64,000 nucleotides of DNA. Origin: Bacteriovorax sp. BSW11_IV. GTDB lineage: Bacteria > Bdellovibrionota > Bacteriovoracia > Bacteriovoracales > Bacteriovoracaceae. The position numbers were made by a program, and so were the translations under genes. The notes under the pieces are model-generated. The model was not told the DNA's origin. It saw nothing but the letters and a program-made list of their open reading frames with translations, and did no database searches. The stretch is taken from assembly GCF_000447755.1 (NCBI RefSeq), contig NZ_AUNE01000005.1:1-64000 (forward strand). Reading direction: 5' to 3'. Positions 48,245 to 57,689 of the stretch are shown here, one piece after another (position 1 is the stretch's first letter; every line of letters starts with the position of its first letter).

Positions 48245-49114
48245 TTAGAACCTATAAGAAAGAGAGAATGAGGTTTCTTTGATTTTCTCTGATTCTTGGT
48301 TTAGTTCTTCGTCTTCATTAAGTGTTGTATTTTTGATAGCAAAATTAACCACCAATCTTGGTTGAACCCAAGTTAGGCCAGCACCAGTTGCTTTTTCTTT
48401 TCTACCTTTATCTTCTGAAGCACCAAATCTAATGAAAAAATCGTTGTAGACTTTAAATTGTGCTGCTGCGCGAACAAGTGAAGAAGTAGAAAGTTCTTTA
48501 TTATAATCGGCCCCACCATCAATCATTAAACTAATATAGTCTTTAAACATATATTGCAGACCGACGATGGCCCTTGTTTCATGAGGTTTAACTTGGAAAG
48601 GGTCATTAACAACAACACCCATTGAAAATTCACGATTTACGAAATGTGAAACTCCAAAAGAAGAAACATTGTATTGCTTTTTATCACCATCAATAATTTC
48701 ATTAATTCTTTTATAAGTGACACCGAATGCGGAATTTTTACCGGCCATAGTTGCCATTGAGGCCGCAAACTGTTTTCTTTCTTCGTTATTATCAGATTGC
48801 TTTATATAACTGATATTGCCTTTCATCGAACCCTTAGTGTCTGAAAGAACAACACCGAGAGAATCAGACTCAATAGTGTTTGCATTTTCAGGGGTTGAAT
48901 CAATATTAGTCTTTTGCAAATAAAGCGCAGACATATTGAAATAAGCTAAAGTTGATGGGTTTAAAAACGACGCTTCATCAACCAGTGGTGTTGCAATACC
49001 AGTACCTGCAGTTGATTTCATACGAGTCGTTTCGTAGTCAATTAAGCGTGCATGTGTCTTGCTTATACAAAGTGAAAGAACTAAAATGAGAGAAATTTTT
49101 GAGGTTAGTTTCAT
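48245..49114 (-). CDS. Probable outer-membrane beta-barrel protein
   Basis: From the ATG at 49114 it is 289 residues with a signal peptide (KLTSKISLILVLSLCISKTHA). The mature part has amphipathic strands and ends TSFSLSYRF, a C-terminal aromatic typical of barrel insertion. The N-terminal mature part includes DEASFLNPSTLAYFNMSALY, resembling FadL or PorV/TraF-type proteins; no family is claimed. It is divergent from galU (54 bp) and heads the run to hutI. Confidence 0.7.
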   Translation of the reverse strand: MKLTSKISLILVLSLCISKTHARLIDYETTRMKSTAGTGIATPLVDEASFLNPSTLAYFNMSALYLQKTNIDSTPENANTIESDSLGVVLSDTKGSMKGNISYIKQSDNNEERKQFAASMATMAGKNSAFGVTYKRINEIIDGDKKQYNVSSFGVSHFVNREFSMGVVVNDPFQVKPHETRAIVGLQYMFKDYISLMIDGGADYNKELSTSSLVRAAAQFKVYNDFFIRFGASEDKGRKEKATGAGLTWVQPRLVVNFAIKNTTLNEDEELNQESEKIKETSFSLSYRF

Positions 49115-49168
49115 AGAATACCCGATAATATTAATCATCCTTAATTAATACAAGATAGGATCAGTATA

Positions 49169-50056
49169 ATGAAAATAAGAAAAGCTGTCATCCCTGTTGC
49201 AGGAAAAGGGACAAGATTTTTACCTGCGACTAAGCAAGTACCAAAGGAAATGCTTCCTATCATTAATACGCCAATGATTCACTATGCTGTAGAAGAAGCC
49301 GTTAATTCAGGTGTAGAGGAACTTATATTCGTTACATCGTCTGGAAAAGAAGCAATCGAGAACTATTTTGATAGAAATCTAGAACTTGAAAGATTCCTAG
49401 AAGTAAATGGTAAGCATGAGATGTTAAAAACAGTTCATAGAATTGGAACCATGGTTGAAATCGTTTCAGTAAGGCAAAAAGAGCAATTAGGACTTGGACA
49501 TGCAATCAATTGCGCTAGAACATTGATTGGAAATGAGCCTTTTGCTGTTATTCTAGGGGATGATATCATTCTTCACGAGACGCCTATTACAAAGCAATTG
49601 ATTGATGTTTCTGAAAAATTTGGTGCAAAATCAGTTATTGGCGTAATGGAAGTCGATAGAAACGAAACAAATAAGTATGGTATCGTCGATGGGAATTTTC
49701 TAGATGGCAGTAAATCTACTCTTCTAATGAATAAAATGGTTGAAAAACCAAGACCTGAGGATGCCCCTACTAATATCGCAACACCAGGAAGATATATTTT
49801 AACAGCGGAGATTTTTGACTGCTTAAAAGAAATCCCTAAGGGTGTTGGCGGTGAGTATCAACTAACTGATGCTATCAATATGCTTTGTGGTAAAGATCAA
49901 GTTTACGCACATATCTTTAAAGGGGATCGATTTGATACGGGATGTATCGATGGCTATCTCGATGCCACTGTAGAGTTTGCATTACGTGATCCGCAGACAA
50001 GAAAGATAATGGAAGAAATTATTAAGGAAAAAGTAAAAAAATATAACCTTGGATAA
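49169..50056 (+). CDS. galU: UTP-glucose-1-phosphate uridylyltransferase
   Basis: Makes UDP-glucose from UTP and glucose-1-phosphate for surface glycans and lipids. It is 295 residues. The nucleotide-binding start is AGKGTRFLPATKQVPKEMLP (residues 11-30), and other motifs are GLGHAINCARTLIG, ILGDDIIL and GRYILTAEIFDCL. The gene is divergent from the outer-membrane protein gene. It precedes the exported-protein gene by 3 bp. Confidence 0.95.
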   Translation: MKIRKAVIPVAGKGTRFLPATKQVPKEMLPIINTPMIHYAVEEAVNSGVEELIFVTSSGKEAIENYFDRNLELERFLEVNGKHEMLKTVHRIGTMVEIVSVRQKEQLGLGHAINCARTLIGNEPFAVILGDDIILHETPITKQLIDVSEKFGAKSVIGVMEVDRNETNKYGIVDGNFLDGSKSTLLMNKMVEKPRPEDAPTNIATPGRYILTAEIFDCLKEIPKGVGGEYQLTDAINMLCGKDQVYAHIFKGDRFDTGCIDGYLDATVEFALRDPQTRKIMEEIIKEKVKKYNLG

Positions 50057-50059
50057 AAA

Positions 50060-51055
50060 ATGAAAAAATGGATTTTTTCGCTAGCACTTATTTTAAGTTT
50101 TAAAATTACTGCAGCAGTACCAACAGCTGAGGGATTACTTCGCAATCCTAACAATAACGACATCACAGGTAATCTTATATTACTAAATGTTAGCGTCCTT
50201 CACACGATGACAGGGGAACTAAGTGATGAAGCAGCAGAGACTACGAAAAAATCGAGCTTGGGCTATTACAAGTTTCTTCTTAATAACGAAGAAAGAAGAA
50301 GTGGGGAAATAATTCAAGGGCAGTACTTTAACTCATCTTTTTCTGATCGCGAGATTGCAAGATTAGATTCATATAGAAACCTAGGGGCCACTCTTCAAAG
50401 TGATCAGATTATTGAACGTGAATTATTTTATTCTTTGATGATGATGTTTGCGATGAACGAATCAAAGTATATGGGTAATTTCATCAAAAAGTATTCTTCT
50501 GACTTCAAACTAAATAATGAAATGTTGAATAGAGAAAAAGTAAAATTACTTGATGAGTATAAAAAGTATTTAACAATGATCAAGGCAGACCCAAGTTTAA
50601 AGGATCATGTAAAATCTCCCTTGGCAAAAGAAGGCGAAGAAGAAGCTAAAAAAATTAAAGAGATCATGGATTCACCAACGTACGATGATAATAAAAATGT
50701 TGAACTCGTAAAAATAGGTGAAAACTTTTTTTGGAAAGTTAAATTTGATAATGGGGAAATGATGTTCTCAAATGAAGAGCATCAGCTACAACAAATGACT
50801 TTAAACTTTGGTGGGAAGAAAATTAATGTTTATGCTCTCGAATATTTATTATTTGATGGCCAACATGAAATGCCAAAGAAAATTAAAATTGAAATGGGTG
50901 ATGGGAATACATATGACGTAAGTATCCTAGTCTATAAAGATATCCTTTCTAAAAATAAAACATTTAGTGAACGTCTAAAAGACTTGAAGACTGTGCAATC
51001 AAATGTTGACGTAAAAACTAGAGAGCCTGTGTTTCCAATGGGCATAACTTACTAA
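50060..51055 (+). CDS. Exported protein of unknown function
   Basis: A 331-residue protein with a signal peptide (KKWIFSLALILSFKITAA). The central part is helical and charged, and the C-terminal third is mixed. It has no cysteine and no recognised domain. It starts 3 bp after galU and is probably co-transcribed with it. A small hairpin downstream (51067) may end the unit. Confidence 0.72.
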   Translation: MKKWIFSLALILSFKITAAVPTAEGLLRNPNNNDITGNLILLNVSVLHTMTGELSDEAAETTKKSSLGYYKFLLNNEERRSGEIIQGQYFNSSFSDREIARLDSYRNLGATLQSDQIIERELFYSLMMMFAMNESKYMGNFIKKYSSDFKLNNEMLNREKVKLLDEYKKYLTMIKADPSLKDHVKSPLAKEGEEEAKKIKEIMDSPTYDDNKNVELVKIGENFFWKVKFDNGEMMFSNEEHQLQQMTLNFGGKKINVYALEYLLFDGQHEMPKKIKIEMGDGNTYDVSILVYKDILSKNKTFSERLKDLKTVQSNVDVKTREPVFPMGITY

Positions 51056-51066
51056 AAACACTGAAA

Positions 51067-51096
51067 ACCTATAAAAATAGGTCAAGTTTTTTTCCT
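51067..51096 (+). terminator. Possible weak terminator after the galU-exported protein unit
   Basis: ACCTAT (51067-51072) and ATAGGT (51077-51082) make a 6-bp stem with an AAAA loop, and CAAG then a run of T follows. The stem is short and AT-rich, and the T-run starts 4 bp later. Confidence 0.45.
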
Positions 51097-51149
51097 GTGA
51101 TCCGAAATGAGTAGAGAAGTGGGACTATACTTATTAAGGACACAGGCTT

Positions 51150-53114
51150 ATGAAGAATTTTTACAAAATCCTACCAATTTTTACTCTGGCAATAAATGCC
51201 ACACAGGCCCTTCCTTTTAAAAGGATTGGAGCAGGGACAAAAATTAGTAGCGAGAGTACATCTTCTAATAGATCATCAGGAACAGTTTCTCAGCCAGATT
51301 ATACAGATACATCAGGTGGAGAATCAGTTTCATGTTCGAGAGGAGATATGGGGAATAATATCTCATATGACTTTCTTAGAACGGTCATGGGTGATGAAGA
51401 CATCGCTATTGCAAAAAGTGAAGATGGCTCACACTTCAGAATGATTTTTCCAAGTTATGTTTCTGCATGTCTTGATCTCGATTTCGATGTAAAGACTAGC
51501 GATAATAATTTCTATATTAAATTTAAAAATAAATATTCATTCGACTATAGTGCATTAGCTAATGAAGGTGAAAGCAGACAAGCTTTTGAATCATTAACAG
51601 CAGAAGAAAAGTATTATAGATGTCTAGATAAACAGTATCCTGATATTGTTAAAAATGGAGAATTCGATCGTGCGAAAGCGAACGAATTAGATCTGTTAGA
51701 AAACAAAACGATAGAATATCCACTTACTGGTACGAATAAAGAATATAGCTCAAAGGCCTATATTGTTTCACCACTTCATAGTATCTTTAATGGCGTTGCT
51801 CACGGTAAGAAAGAAGAATACCGAGCTCCTCGTGAGAGTGATTGGCAATGTACATTTGCAGAGAATATCAATAGACAAAAAGACGTCTTAGTTTACGAAT
51901 CTCAAATGGATAAAGATATTCGAAAGGCCTATGAAGCTTGTAATTCAGAAGATCTGAAAAAAGTTTTTACAGAGCTATCGAGACTTAAAGATTCGAGAAC
52001 AGTTGGTAACTACGGTGATCTAATCAATGTTCTTGAAAATGTTAAAGATAAACTTAGAGAACAAAAAGCGGATGAATATTTAGCCAGAATGAAAGAAATC
52101 GAAAGACAGTTTCAACCTTCAGAAGAAGATATTGAAGAGGGGCGCGAGTTTGGAGTTGCTGGTAGAGATGAAGCAAAAGAGCTTGTTGATGAATACTTTA
52201 AAATTTTAGCTGAATATGATTCTCTAATTCTTGATAGTGCAATCGAAGATCTTTATGAGCTTCAAGTTGTTAGAGCGAGAGCTACTCCAGAAGAAAGAGT
52301 TGCGATTGATAAAAGAGTTGAAGGCCTGAACTCTTTGATTGGAAGATTTAATAAAGATTCTAATGAAGATGATTTCAAATTTATGGTTGATGCAATGAAA
52401 AACTATAATATGAAGAATACAGGTAAGAATATCTTTGCAACTAAGTCAAAGTCTCTTCACTTTTCGAATGTGTATTTTGAAAGAGAGAAGAAAGAACGTG
52501 GTAAAAAGTTAACTTTCAAAACGGCTGAAGCAAATATGAAAGCTGATCTTGATAAATTTTCTAAGCAAACACTTAGAGAATGGCAAGATGTTGCGGATCT
52601 AAGAAGAGGAAGTACTAAGCCTCTAGATAGAATCAGACAACAAATGAACAGAACTCAACAGCAGCAGCAACAGGCGTATCAGACTTATTATCAGAACTAT
52701 CAAAAGGACTATAATAAGAGCTGTAAGCCAAATATCTTAGGATACGTGAATCAGTATTCATGTAATTTGTTCCAACAAAGACAGAATGCTAATCAATATA
52801 TCCTTGGTAGAAATATGCAAAATTTTCAAGGGAATCTAACTCAACAGAATTCTCTTTTTAGAAATTATGAGCAGATCTATCAAAATGCTCTGATGCAAAG
52901 AAGTATTGCTAGCCAAGGAGCACCAGGAGGAACGGCAGACATGTTTAATATGTGGGGCTATTCTGGAGATTTTGGTATGGGTTCTACTGCAACAATGACT
53001 GGTGGAATGCCAATGGGGATGCAACTACAAATGCCTCAGTTGCAACAGCAACAACAGCAAATGCAGATGCCTAGTAACGTAATTCAATTATCAAACCCAA
53101 TGGGTGGATATTAA
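51150..53114 (+). CDS. Large exported protein with glutamine/asparagine-rich C-terminus
   Basis: It is 654 residues with a signal peptide (KNFYKILPIFTLAINATQA) and AAGGA before the ATG. Residues to about 500 are charged and helical with few cysteines (SVSCSRG, SACLDL, RCLDKQ, ACNSED). The last 150 residues are low-complexity: runs of Gln (NRTQQQQQQAYQTY), many Asn and Tyr, then Gly/Met-rich sequence and again QQQQQQMQM. This composition resembles prion-like or phase-separating domains. No domain was recognised. It ends at a shared bidirectional terminator. Confidence 0.78.
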   Translation: MKNFYKILPIFTLAINATQALPFKRIGAGTKISSESTSSNRSSGTVSQPDYTDTSGGESVSCSRGDMGNNISYDFLRTVMGDEDIAIAKSEDGSHFRMIFPSYVSACLDLDFDVKTSDNNFYIKFKNKYSFDYSALANEGESRQAFESLTAEEKYYRCLDKQYPDIVKNGEFDRAKANELDLLENKTIEYPLTGTNKEYSSKAYIVSPLHSIFNGVAHGKKEEYRAPRESDWQCTFAENINRQKDVLVYESQMDKDIRKAYEACNSEDLKKVFTELSRLKDSRTVGNYGDLINVLENVKDKLREQKADEYLARMKEIERQFQPSEEDIEEGREFGVAGRDEAKELVDEYFKILAEYDSLILDSAIEDLYELQVVRARATPEERVAIDKRVEGLNSLIGRFNKDSNEDDFKFMVDAMKNYNMKNTGKNIFATKSKSLHFSNVYFEREKKERGKKLTFKTAEANMKADLDKFSKQTLREWQDVADLRRGSTKPLDRIRQQMNRTQQQQQQAYQTYYQNYQKDYNKSCKPNILGYVNQYSCNLFQQRQNANQYILGRNMQNFQGNLTQQNSLFRNYEQIYQNALMQRSIASQGAPGGTADMFNMWGYSGDFGMGSTATMTGGMPMGMQLQMPQLQQQQQQMQMPSNVIQLSNPMGGY

Positions 53115-53143
53115 AAAAAAAGGCTCCTAACGGAGCCTTTTTT
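53113..53143. terminator. Bidirectional rho-independent terminator
   Basis: GGCTCC-TAAC-GGAGCC (53122-53137) has a 6-bp stem, nine A on the left (53113-53121) and six T on the right (53138-53143). It ends both the plus-strand unit and the minus-strand porin-like gene whose stop is at 53146. Confidence 0.88.
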
Positions 53144-53145
53144 AT

Positions 53146-54597
53146 TTAGAATTTCATACCAACATTGGCCTGTAATAAATAAGAGTTTGATGCTTCATTT
53201 TTAACATTAGCATCGTTGGTGAATGACCAGTAATCACCTGTGAAAAGGTAAGCAGTGTTCACACCAACTTCAACAGCTTCATTCCATTGGTACTTGAAGC
53301 TAAGATCTACTTCCATACCAAGATCATCTGATTGATTTGCATTAGCAGAGTTAACCAATGTTTGAGTTTGGTGATTGAAAAATGTTTCACCCTTTTGAGC
53401 AACTTCGTTCGCTTTCGCCCAAATGATAGCTGTATCCCAGGTCCACTTTTCATTTTTGTATTGAGCTTTAACTTTTCCATACATTGCATTTGTTACATAT
53501 GAATCGTAAACAGATTGAGTATCATCTGTAATGGCGTGCATATTGTATCTGAAAAGAAGATTAGCAACTTGGAAATTTGGGTTTAGGTAAGCAGCTTCAA
53601 ATGAAGAAGTTGTCGCTCCTTGACCACTAACTTGACCAGCGTCGAAACCAACTGACCATGTATCAGAAAGTTTATAGTTAGATGAGAAAAGAATCGCTTG
53701 CGCTTTGTATTTAGTATTTCCAGTAGTTGTTAAATAGTGACCAAGCTCTCCAGAAAATAGAGGTACTTCTAATTCGAATGATAGATCACTGAATTTTTTT
53801 CTGAAGTAGAAATCTGTGACTTTAACATCTGTTTGACCAAGAGTAACACCTGCTGGGCCATTAACATTTTTCTCTGAATATGATGAACTTGTCTTAACAC
53901 CGTAAAGAACACCAAAGGCCATATCGCTATCGATATTATCGTAAAGTAGAGTGATACCAGTTTCTTTAGTTCTATGAGATCTTGTTAAAGAACCATCAGA
54001 AGAAATTCTTGCGAAATAAGGATTGATGAAGAAGTTACCAATCTTCAGTTTAGCAGTGATTCCATCTCTGATAAATGAATGACGGTCCCAAAGGTTGTCA
54101 CCAGAGTTTTGAACGGCCCCAAGACCCCAATCAGCAGAGTGACGACCAATTACATAAGTTGCAGAATCAGCATAAAGCTCCATGTAGAGCTTATTAATGT
54201 TTAATTGGTTATCAGATGTTGTTGTATAGTGGTAAGGAACCTGACCACCTTTTTTACTTTTTTGATCGTTTTCACCAACGCGTCCACCTCTTCCATAGCC
54301 AGATGTTAATTCTGCTTTGAAAGTTGCTGAATCATTAACGATTAGAGTTGGATTAAGTCTGAACACATAACTTTGGAAAGAAGCGTTTTGCTTTGAACCA
54401 TCAGTTAAAGCAACCTCTTGTGATCCAGAGTTTGTCGTAACAGGTACGTTATTTGTCTTTGCCTTTACTCTTCTGTAGTTATTAAGGATAGAAGAATCAA
54501 CTCCGAAAGCTCCATGCCAATCAATTGGTAGAGAGTAAGCTGAAGTTGAAGCTAGCATCATTGCTGCTAATAAATTTTGTTTCTTGAACACTTGCAT
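53146..54597 (-). CDS. Putative outer-membrane porin-like beta-barrel
   Basis: From the ATG at 54597 (GGAGA just upstream) it is 483 residues with a signal peptide (NLLAAMMLASTSAYS). The mature protein starts LPIDWHGAFGVDSSIL and consists of many amphipathic strands and Tyr/Gly/Asp-rich turns (YGRGGRVGEN, RHSADWGLGAVQNSGDN). It ends VGMKF, a barrel C-terminus. The frame stays open upstream to 54687, but the good ribosome site picks 54597. Its size fits a barrel of about 16-20 strands; substrate unknown. Confidence 0.75.
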   Translation of the reverse strand: MQVFKKQNLLAAMMLASTSAYSLPIDWHGAFGVDSSILNNYRRVKAKTNNVPVTTNSGSQEVALTDGSKQNASFQSYVFRLNPTLIVNDSATFKAELTSGYGRGGRVGENDQKSKKGGQVPYHYTTTSDNQLNINKLYMELYADSATYVIGRHSADWGLGAVQNSGDNLWDRHSFIRDGITAKLKIGNFFINPYFARISSDGSLTRSHRTKETGITLLYDNIDSDMAFGVLYGVKTSSSYSEKNVNGPAGVTLGQTDVKVTDFYFRKKFSDLSFELEVPLFSGELGHYLTTTGNTKYKAQAILFSSNYKLSDTWSVGFDAGQVSGQGATTSSFEAAYLNPNFQVANLLFRYNMHAITDDTQSVYDSYVTNAMYGKVKAQYKNEKWTWDTAIIWAKANEVAQKGETFFNHQTQTLVNSANANQSDDLGMEVDLSFKYQWNEAVEVGVNTAYLFTGDYWSFTNDANVKNEASNSYLLQANVGMKF

Positions 54598-54636
54598 TCT
54601 CCTGCGGGAAATGGTGCGATAAAATACTTTGGGAAA

Positions 54637-56571
54637 ATGATATATGATAATAAAAGTTATCGTCAAAATAATAAGAGAATTGGGCAAGGTGTTAAAGTTG
54701 TGAATGTTGTACTAAAAATCGTTAAATATACATTAGTTGTAATCACAGCAATGCTGTTAATCGCAGTGTTTTACGCTACTGGGATAATCTCAACAGTTGA
54801 TCTGACGCCATTTGAGAGGATTGTAAAGAACAGTGAAATATACTCTACAAAAATTAAATTTGAAGAAGGTGCTCTCGTAAATAGAGAAGAATTCGATTTA
54901 TTTCTAAAATTTACAAGATCTGAATCATATCCAAGTGATTTCTTGAATAAACTGGTTTCAACAGGTGTTTTGAGAGTTCGCGCAAAAGATTATGAAATTC
55001 TGAAAGATTTTGAAACAGAAGGACTCTATAGAAATGACTGTAAAGAACTATACTGTTTTCAAAATTATCAGCTATTTCAAAATATCCCATCAGACATGTG
55101 GAAAGGGTTGATTGGAATTGAGGATTTTAGATTTTTGTCACACTCTGGTGTTGATTTTAGATCAATTCTTAGAGCAATTATTATTGATATTAAAGAAATG
55201 CGTATGGTTCAAGGTGGATCTACTTTGACCCAACAATTAGTTAAAAATCTCTATCTAACAAATGAAAAAAAGCTAAGTAGAAAACTGAAAGAATTAATTA
55301 TCTCCTTGTACTTAGAAAGCAAATACGAAAAAGATAAAATCTTAGAACTTTACTTTAATGAAGTTTTCTGGGGGAGTATCAATGGTGTGCGTGTAAAAGG
55401 TGTATATGCTGCATCTGTACTCTATTTTGGAAAAAGACCGGCCGAGCTTACACCTTATGAGTCAGCAATTTTAGTAAGTATGCTTAAAGGACCGAATTAT
55501 TTCCACCCAATAAAGCATATGGAACGATTGAAAAAAAGAGCTAACGTTGTTTACGAAGTTTTGAAAGAAAAATCGATGACGCCAATTACGATAAATTACA
55601 AATGGAATGATGTAACTTGGTCAAATTGGTCTAAGAATCTCGAGAAAGAAAATAATAAAATACTCTACCGATCATTGTGGTGGACCACAACAGAGGAGAG
55701 CCGTTTTGATGAGTATGAGAGATATGTTTTAAAAATAAAAGCTCTCGAAAAATTGAGTAGTGCAAATTATGAAAACTTGGCGTTCAAGGCCATGATTAAA
55801 GATTTGCAGACATCGAATATTTATTCATTCTACTCTAAGTATGAACGAGATAAAGAGAAAGCAATCAAAGAAGAAAAACATCAAATTGGTAGTACGATTA
55901 AACCAATTGTGTACGGGATATATAGAAAACTTGGCCTGGATTGGAATGAAGAAGTCTCGACGGCGCCCATTACTGTTAAATTGAAATCAGGAGACTGGGA
56001 ACCTAAGGATTCAGAAAAAATTAATGAGGAATTTGTTACGGCCTCTGAGGCCTTGGTTCGATCAATTAACAGACCACTGATTCGGCTTGCTGTGAAATAT
56101 GGATTTGATGAAATTGAAAAAGAGCTTTCACCAAAACTGCCTGATATGAAAAAACCTCTGGCCGAATATCCAGCACAACTACTAGGTGCTTATGAAATTT
56201 CTATGGGCAGCTATATGGATCTTTACGAAAATTTCATCATTGATAATTGTAAGGATTTCGAAAATGACTCAGTTCTTTTAGTTCTTTCAGATCCCACAAA
56301 GACAACGGTGAGAAAGGCCGTAGGAAAAAACTTAAGAGAAATGAGATTTTTTGGTAAAACAGGAACGACCAATTCTGGTTATGATAATTGGTATGTTGCA
56401 TTTGATGGGCGCTATTTATCCCTATTTTGGTTTGGATATGAAGGGGCCCGTGATGGACAAATGTTAAAACTCTATGGAAGCACGACGTCATTCAAGGTTT
56501 TCAATGATTATAGTAGAGATAAAGGAAAAAGATTTAACGAGCTAAGTTGCGAAATAATTAACAACCAGTAG
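54637..56571 (+). CDS. Class A penicillin-binding protein (bifunctional)
   Basis: Builds and crosslinks peptidoglycan. From the ATG at 54637 it is 644 residues, with a membrane anchor (YTLVVITAMLLIAVFYATG). The GT51 domain has IEDFRFLSHSG (catalytic Glu near 161), QGGSTLTQQLVKNLYL, SRKLKELIISLYLE and KILELYFN. The transpeptidase has GSTIK (SxxK near 417), SIN (SxN) and KTGT (near 573). The frame also opens at a TTG (54577) that overlaps the divergent porin gene, so it is not used. The transpeptidase part is short for the class. Confidence 0.9.
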   Translation: MIYDNKSYRQNNKRIGQGVKVVNVVLKIVKYTLVVITAMLLIAVFYATGIISTVDLTPFERIVKNSEIYSTKIKFEEGALVNREEFDLFLKFTRSESYPSDFLNKLVSTGVLRVRAKDYEILKDFETEGLYRNDCKELYCFQNYQLFQNIPSDMWKGLIGIEDFRFLSHSGVDFRSILRAIIIDIKEMRMVQGGSTLTQQLVKNLYLTNEKKLSRKLKELIISLYLESKYEKDKILELYFNEVFWGSINGVRVKGVYAASVLYFGKRPAELTPYESAILVSMLKGPNYFHPIKHMERLKKRANVVYEVLKEKSMTPITINYKWNDVTWSNWSKNLEKENNKILYRSLWWTTTEESRFDEYERYVLKIKALEKLSSANYENLAFKAMIKDLQTSNIYSFYSKYERDKEKAIKEEKHQIGSTIKPIVYGIYRKLGLDWNEEVSTAPITVKLKSGDWEPKDSEKINEEFVTASEALVRSINRPLIRLAVKYGFDEIEKELSPKLPDMKKPLAEYPAQLLGAYEISMGSYMDLYENFIIDNCKDFENDSVLLVLSDPTKTTVRKAVGKNLREMRFFGKTGTTNSGYDNWYVAFDGRYLSLFWFGYEGARDGQMLKLYGSTTSFKVFNDYSRDKGKRFNELSCEIINNQ

Positions 56572-56581
56572 AATTTTCATG

Positions 56582-56610
56582 TTGTCAAAAGGACGTTAGC
56601 GAGTTATATT
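56582..56610 (+). promoter_or_regulatory. Promoter of tRNA-Gln
   Basis: TTGTCA (56582-56587) and TATATT (56605-56610) are spaced 17 bp. The tRNA begins 26 bp after the -10 box, leaving a leader of about 20 nt for RNase P. Each hexamer has five of six consensus bases. Confidence 0.65.
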
Positions 56611-56635
56611 TTTTGACATTGTATTTCAAATACAC

Positions 56636-56711
56636 AGGGGTATCGACAAGTGGCTAAGTCAGCAGATTTTGATTCTGCCATTCGAAGGTTCGAGTCCTTC
56701 TACCCCTGCCA
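56636..56711 (+). tRNA. tRNA-Gln (anticodon TTG)
   Basis: A complete cloverleaf of 76 bases including the encoded CCA. The acceptor AGGGGTA (56636-56642) pairs with TACCCCT (56701-56707). The D-stem is GAC/GTC, and the anticodon stem GCAGA/TCTGC encloses the loop TTTTGAT with anticodon TTG (56669-56671), which reads CAA. The T-arm is GAAGG-TTCGAGT-CCTTC. It lies between the PBP gene and prs. Confidence 0.95.
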
Positions 56712-56733
56712 CTTCTAAGCTCGTGGAGAGGCA

Positions 56734-57678
56734 ATGAAAAGAATAGTCCTGGTATCAGGCAATTCAAATCCAAAATTAGCTTCCCAAATTTCCGACTTTT
56801 TAGACGTACCTCTTGTTGACCCCCAGATTGTTAGATTTGCCAATGGCGAGATTTTTTGTGAAATCGAAAAAAACGTTCGTGGTGCAGACGTCTTTGTTAT
56901 TCAGTCAACATGTCCACCTGTAAATGATAATCTTATGGAACTATTGATTATGATAGATGCTCTTAAAAGAGCTTCTGCACAATCAATTACAGCAGTGATT
57001 CCTCATTACGGTTATTCTAGACAAGATAGAAAGGCGAGCCCGAGAACTCCAATTTCGGCGAAACTTGTAGCTGATCTTTTGACTGTAGCAGGAGCTACTC
57101 GAGTGATCACAATGGATCTACACGCTGGACAGATTCAAGGTTTCTTCAATATTCCATTCGATAATATTTATGCTTCTCCTGTTCTTGTTGATTACATTGA
57201 GAAGAATCTTTATACAGAAAATACAATTTTCGTGTCACCAGATGCTGGTGGTGTTGAGCGCGTAAGGCATTATGCTAAAAAGCTAAAGGCCGACATTGCG
57301 ATGATCGACAAAAGAAGAACGGGTAAAAATATTGCAAAGGCCATGAATATTATTGGTGATGTTAATGGCAAGAACTGTATTATCGTTGATGACATGATTG
57401 ATACTGCAGGAACTTTGATTGAAGCTTGTAAAGCACTGAAAGATCATGGGGCCACTAAAGTATACTGTTGTACAACACACCCTGTTTTTTCTCCTCCGGC
57501 CATTGAGCGTATCAAGAATTCGGAAGATTTAGATCTTGTTATTGTAACAGATACTATTCCTCTTACTCCTGAGGCCCAAAAAGTTGATAAGATTAAAGTT
57601 CTTTCTACAGCAGAGATCTTGTCAAAGGCCATCCACAGAACATTTAATAATGATTCTGTAAGTTCACTTTTTATATAG
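56734..57678 (+). CDS. prs: Ribose-phosphate pyrophosphokinase
   Basis: Makes PRPP for nucleotides, histidine and tryptophan. It is 314 residues. Signatures: VSGNSNPKLASQISDFLDVP, FANGEIFCEI, HYGYSRQDRKASPRTPISAK and the PRPP-binding loop CIIVDDMIDTAGTLIEACKA. Its start lies 22 bp after the tRNA and it is followed by pth, ychF in the same direction, a common arrangement. Confidence 0.96.
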   Translation: MKRIVLVSGNSNPKLASQISDFLDVPLVDPQIVRFANGEIFCEIEKNVRGADVFVIQSTCPPVNDNLMELLIMIDALKRASAQSITAVIPHYGYSRQDRKASPRTPISAKLVADLLTVAGATRVITMDLHAGQIQGFFNIPFDNIYASPVLVDYIEKNLYTENTIFVSPDAGGVERVRHYAKKLKADIAMIDKRRTGKNIAKAMNIIGDVNGKNCIIVDDMIDTAGTLIEACKALKDHGATKVYCCTTHPVFSPPAIERIKNSEDLDLVIVTDTIPLTPEAQKVDKIKVLSTAEILSKAIHRTFNNDSVSSLFI

Positions 57679-57689
57679 TTGGGAATGAA

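Noticed and set aside
54577-54636. TTG-start extension of the class A PBP
   Set aside because: It covers the ribosome site and start of the divergent porin-like gene. The membrane anchor begins later.
56613-56618. TTGACA as a -35 box for the tRNA
   Set aside because: Only 17 bp from the mature 5' end, so the -10 would fall inside the tRNA. The pair at 56582 and 56605 is better.
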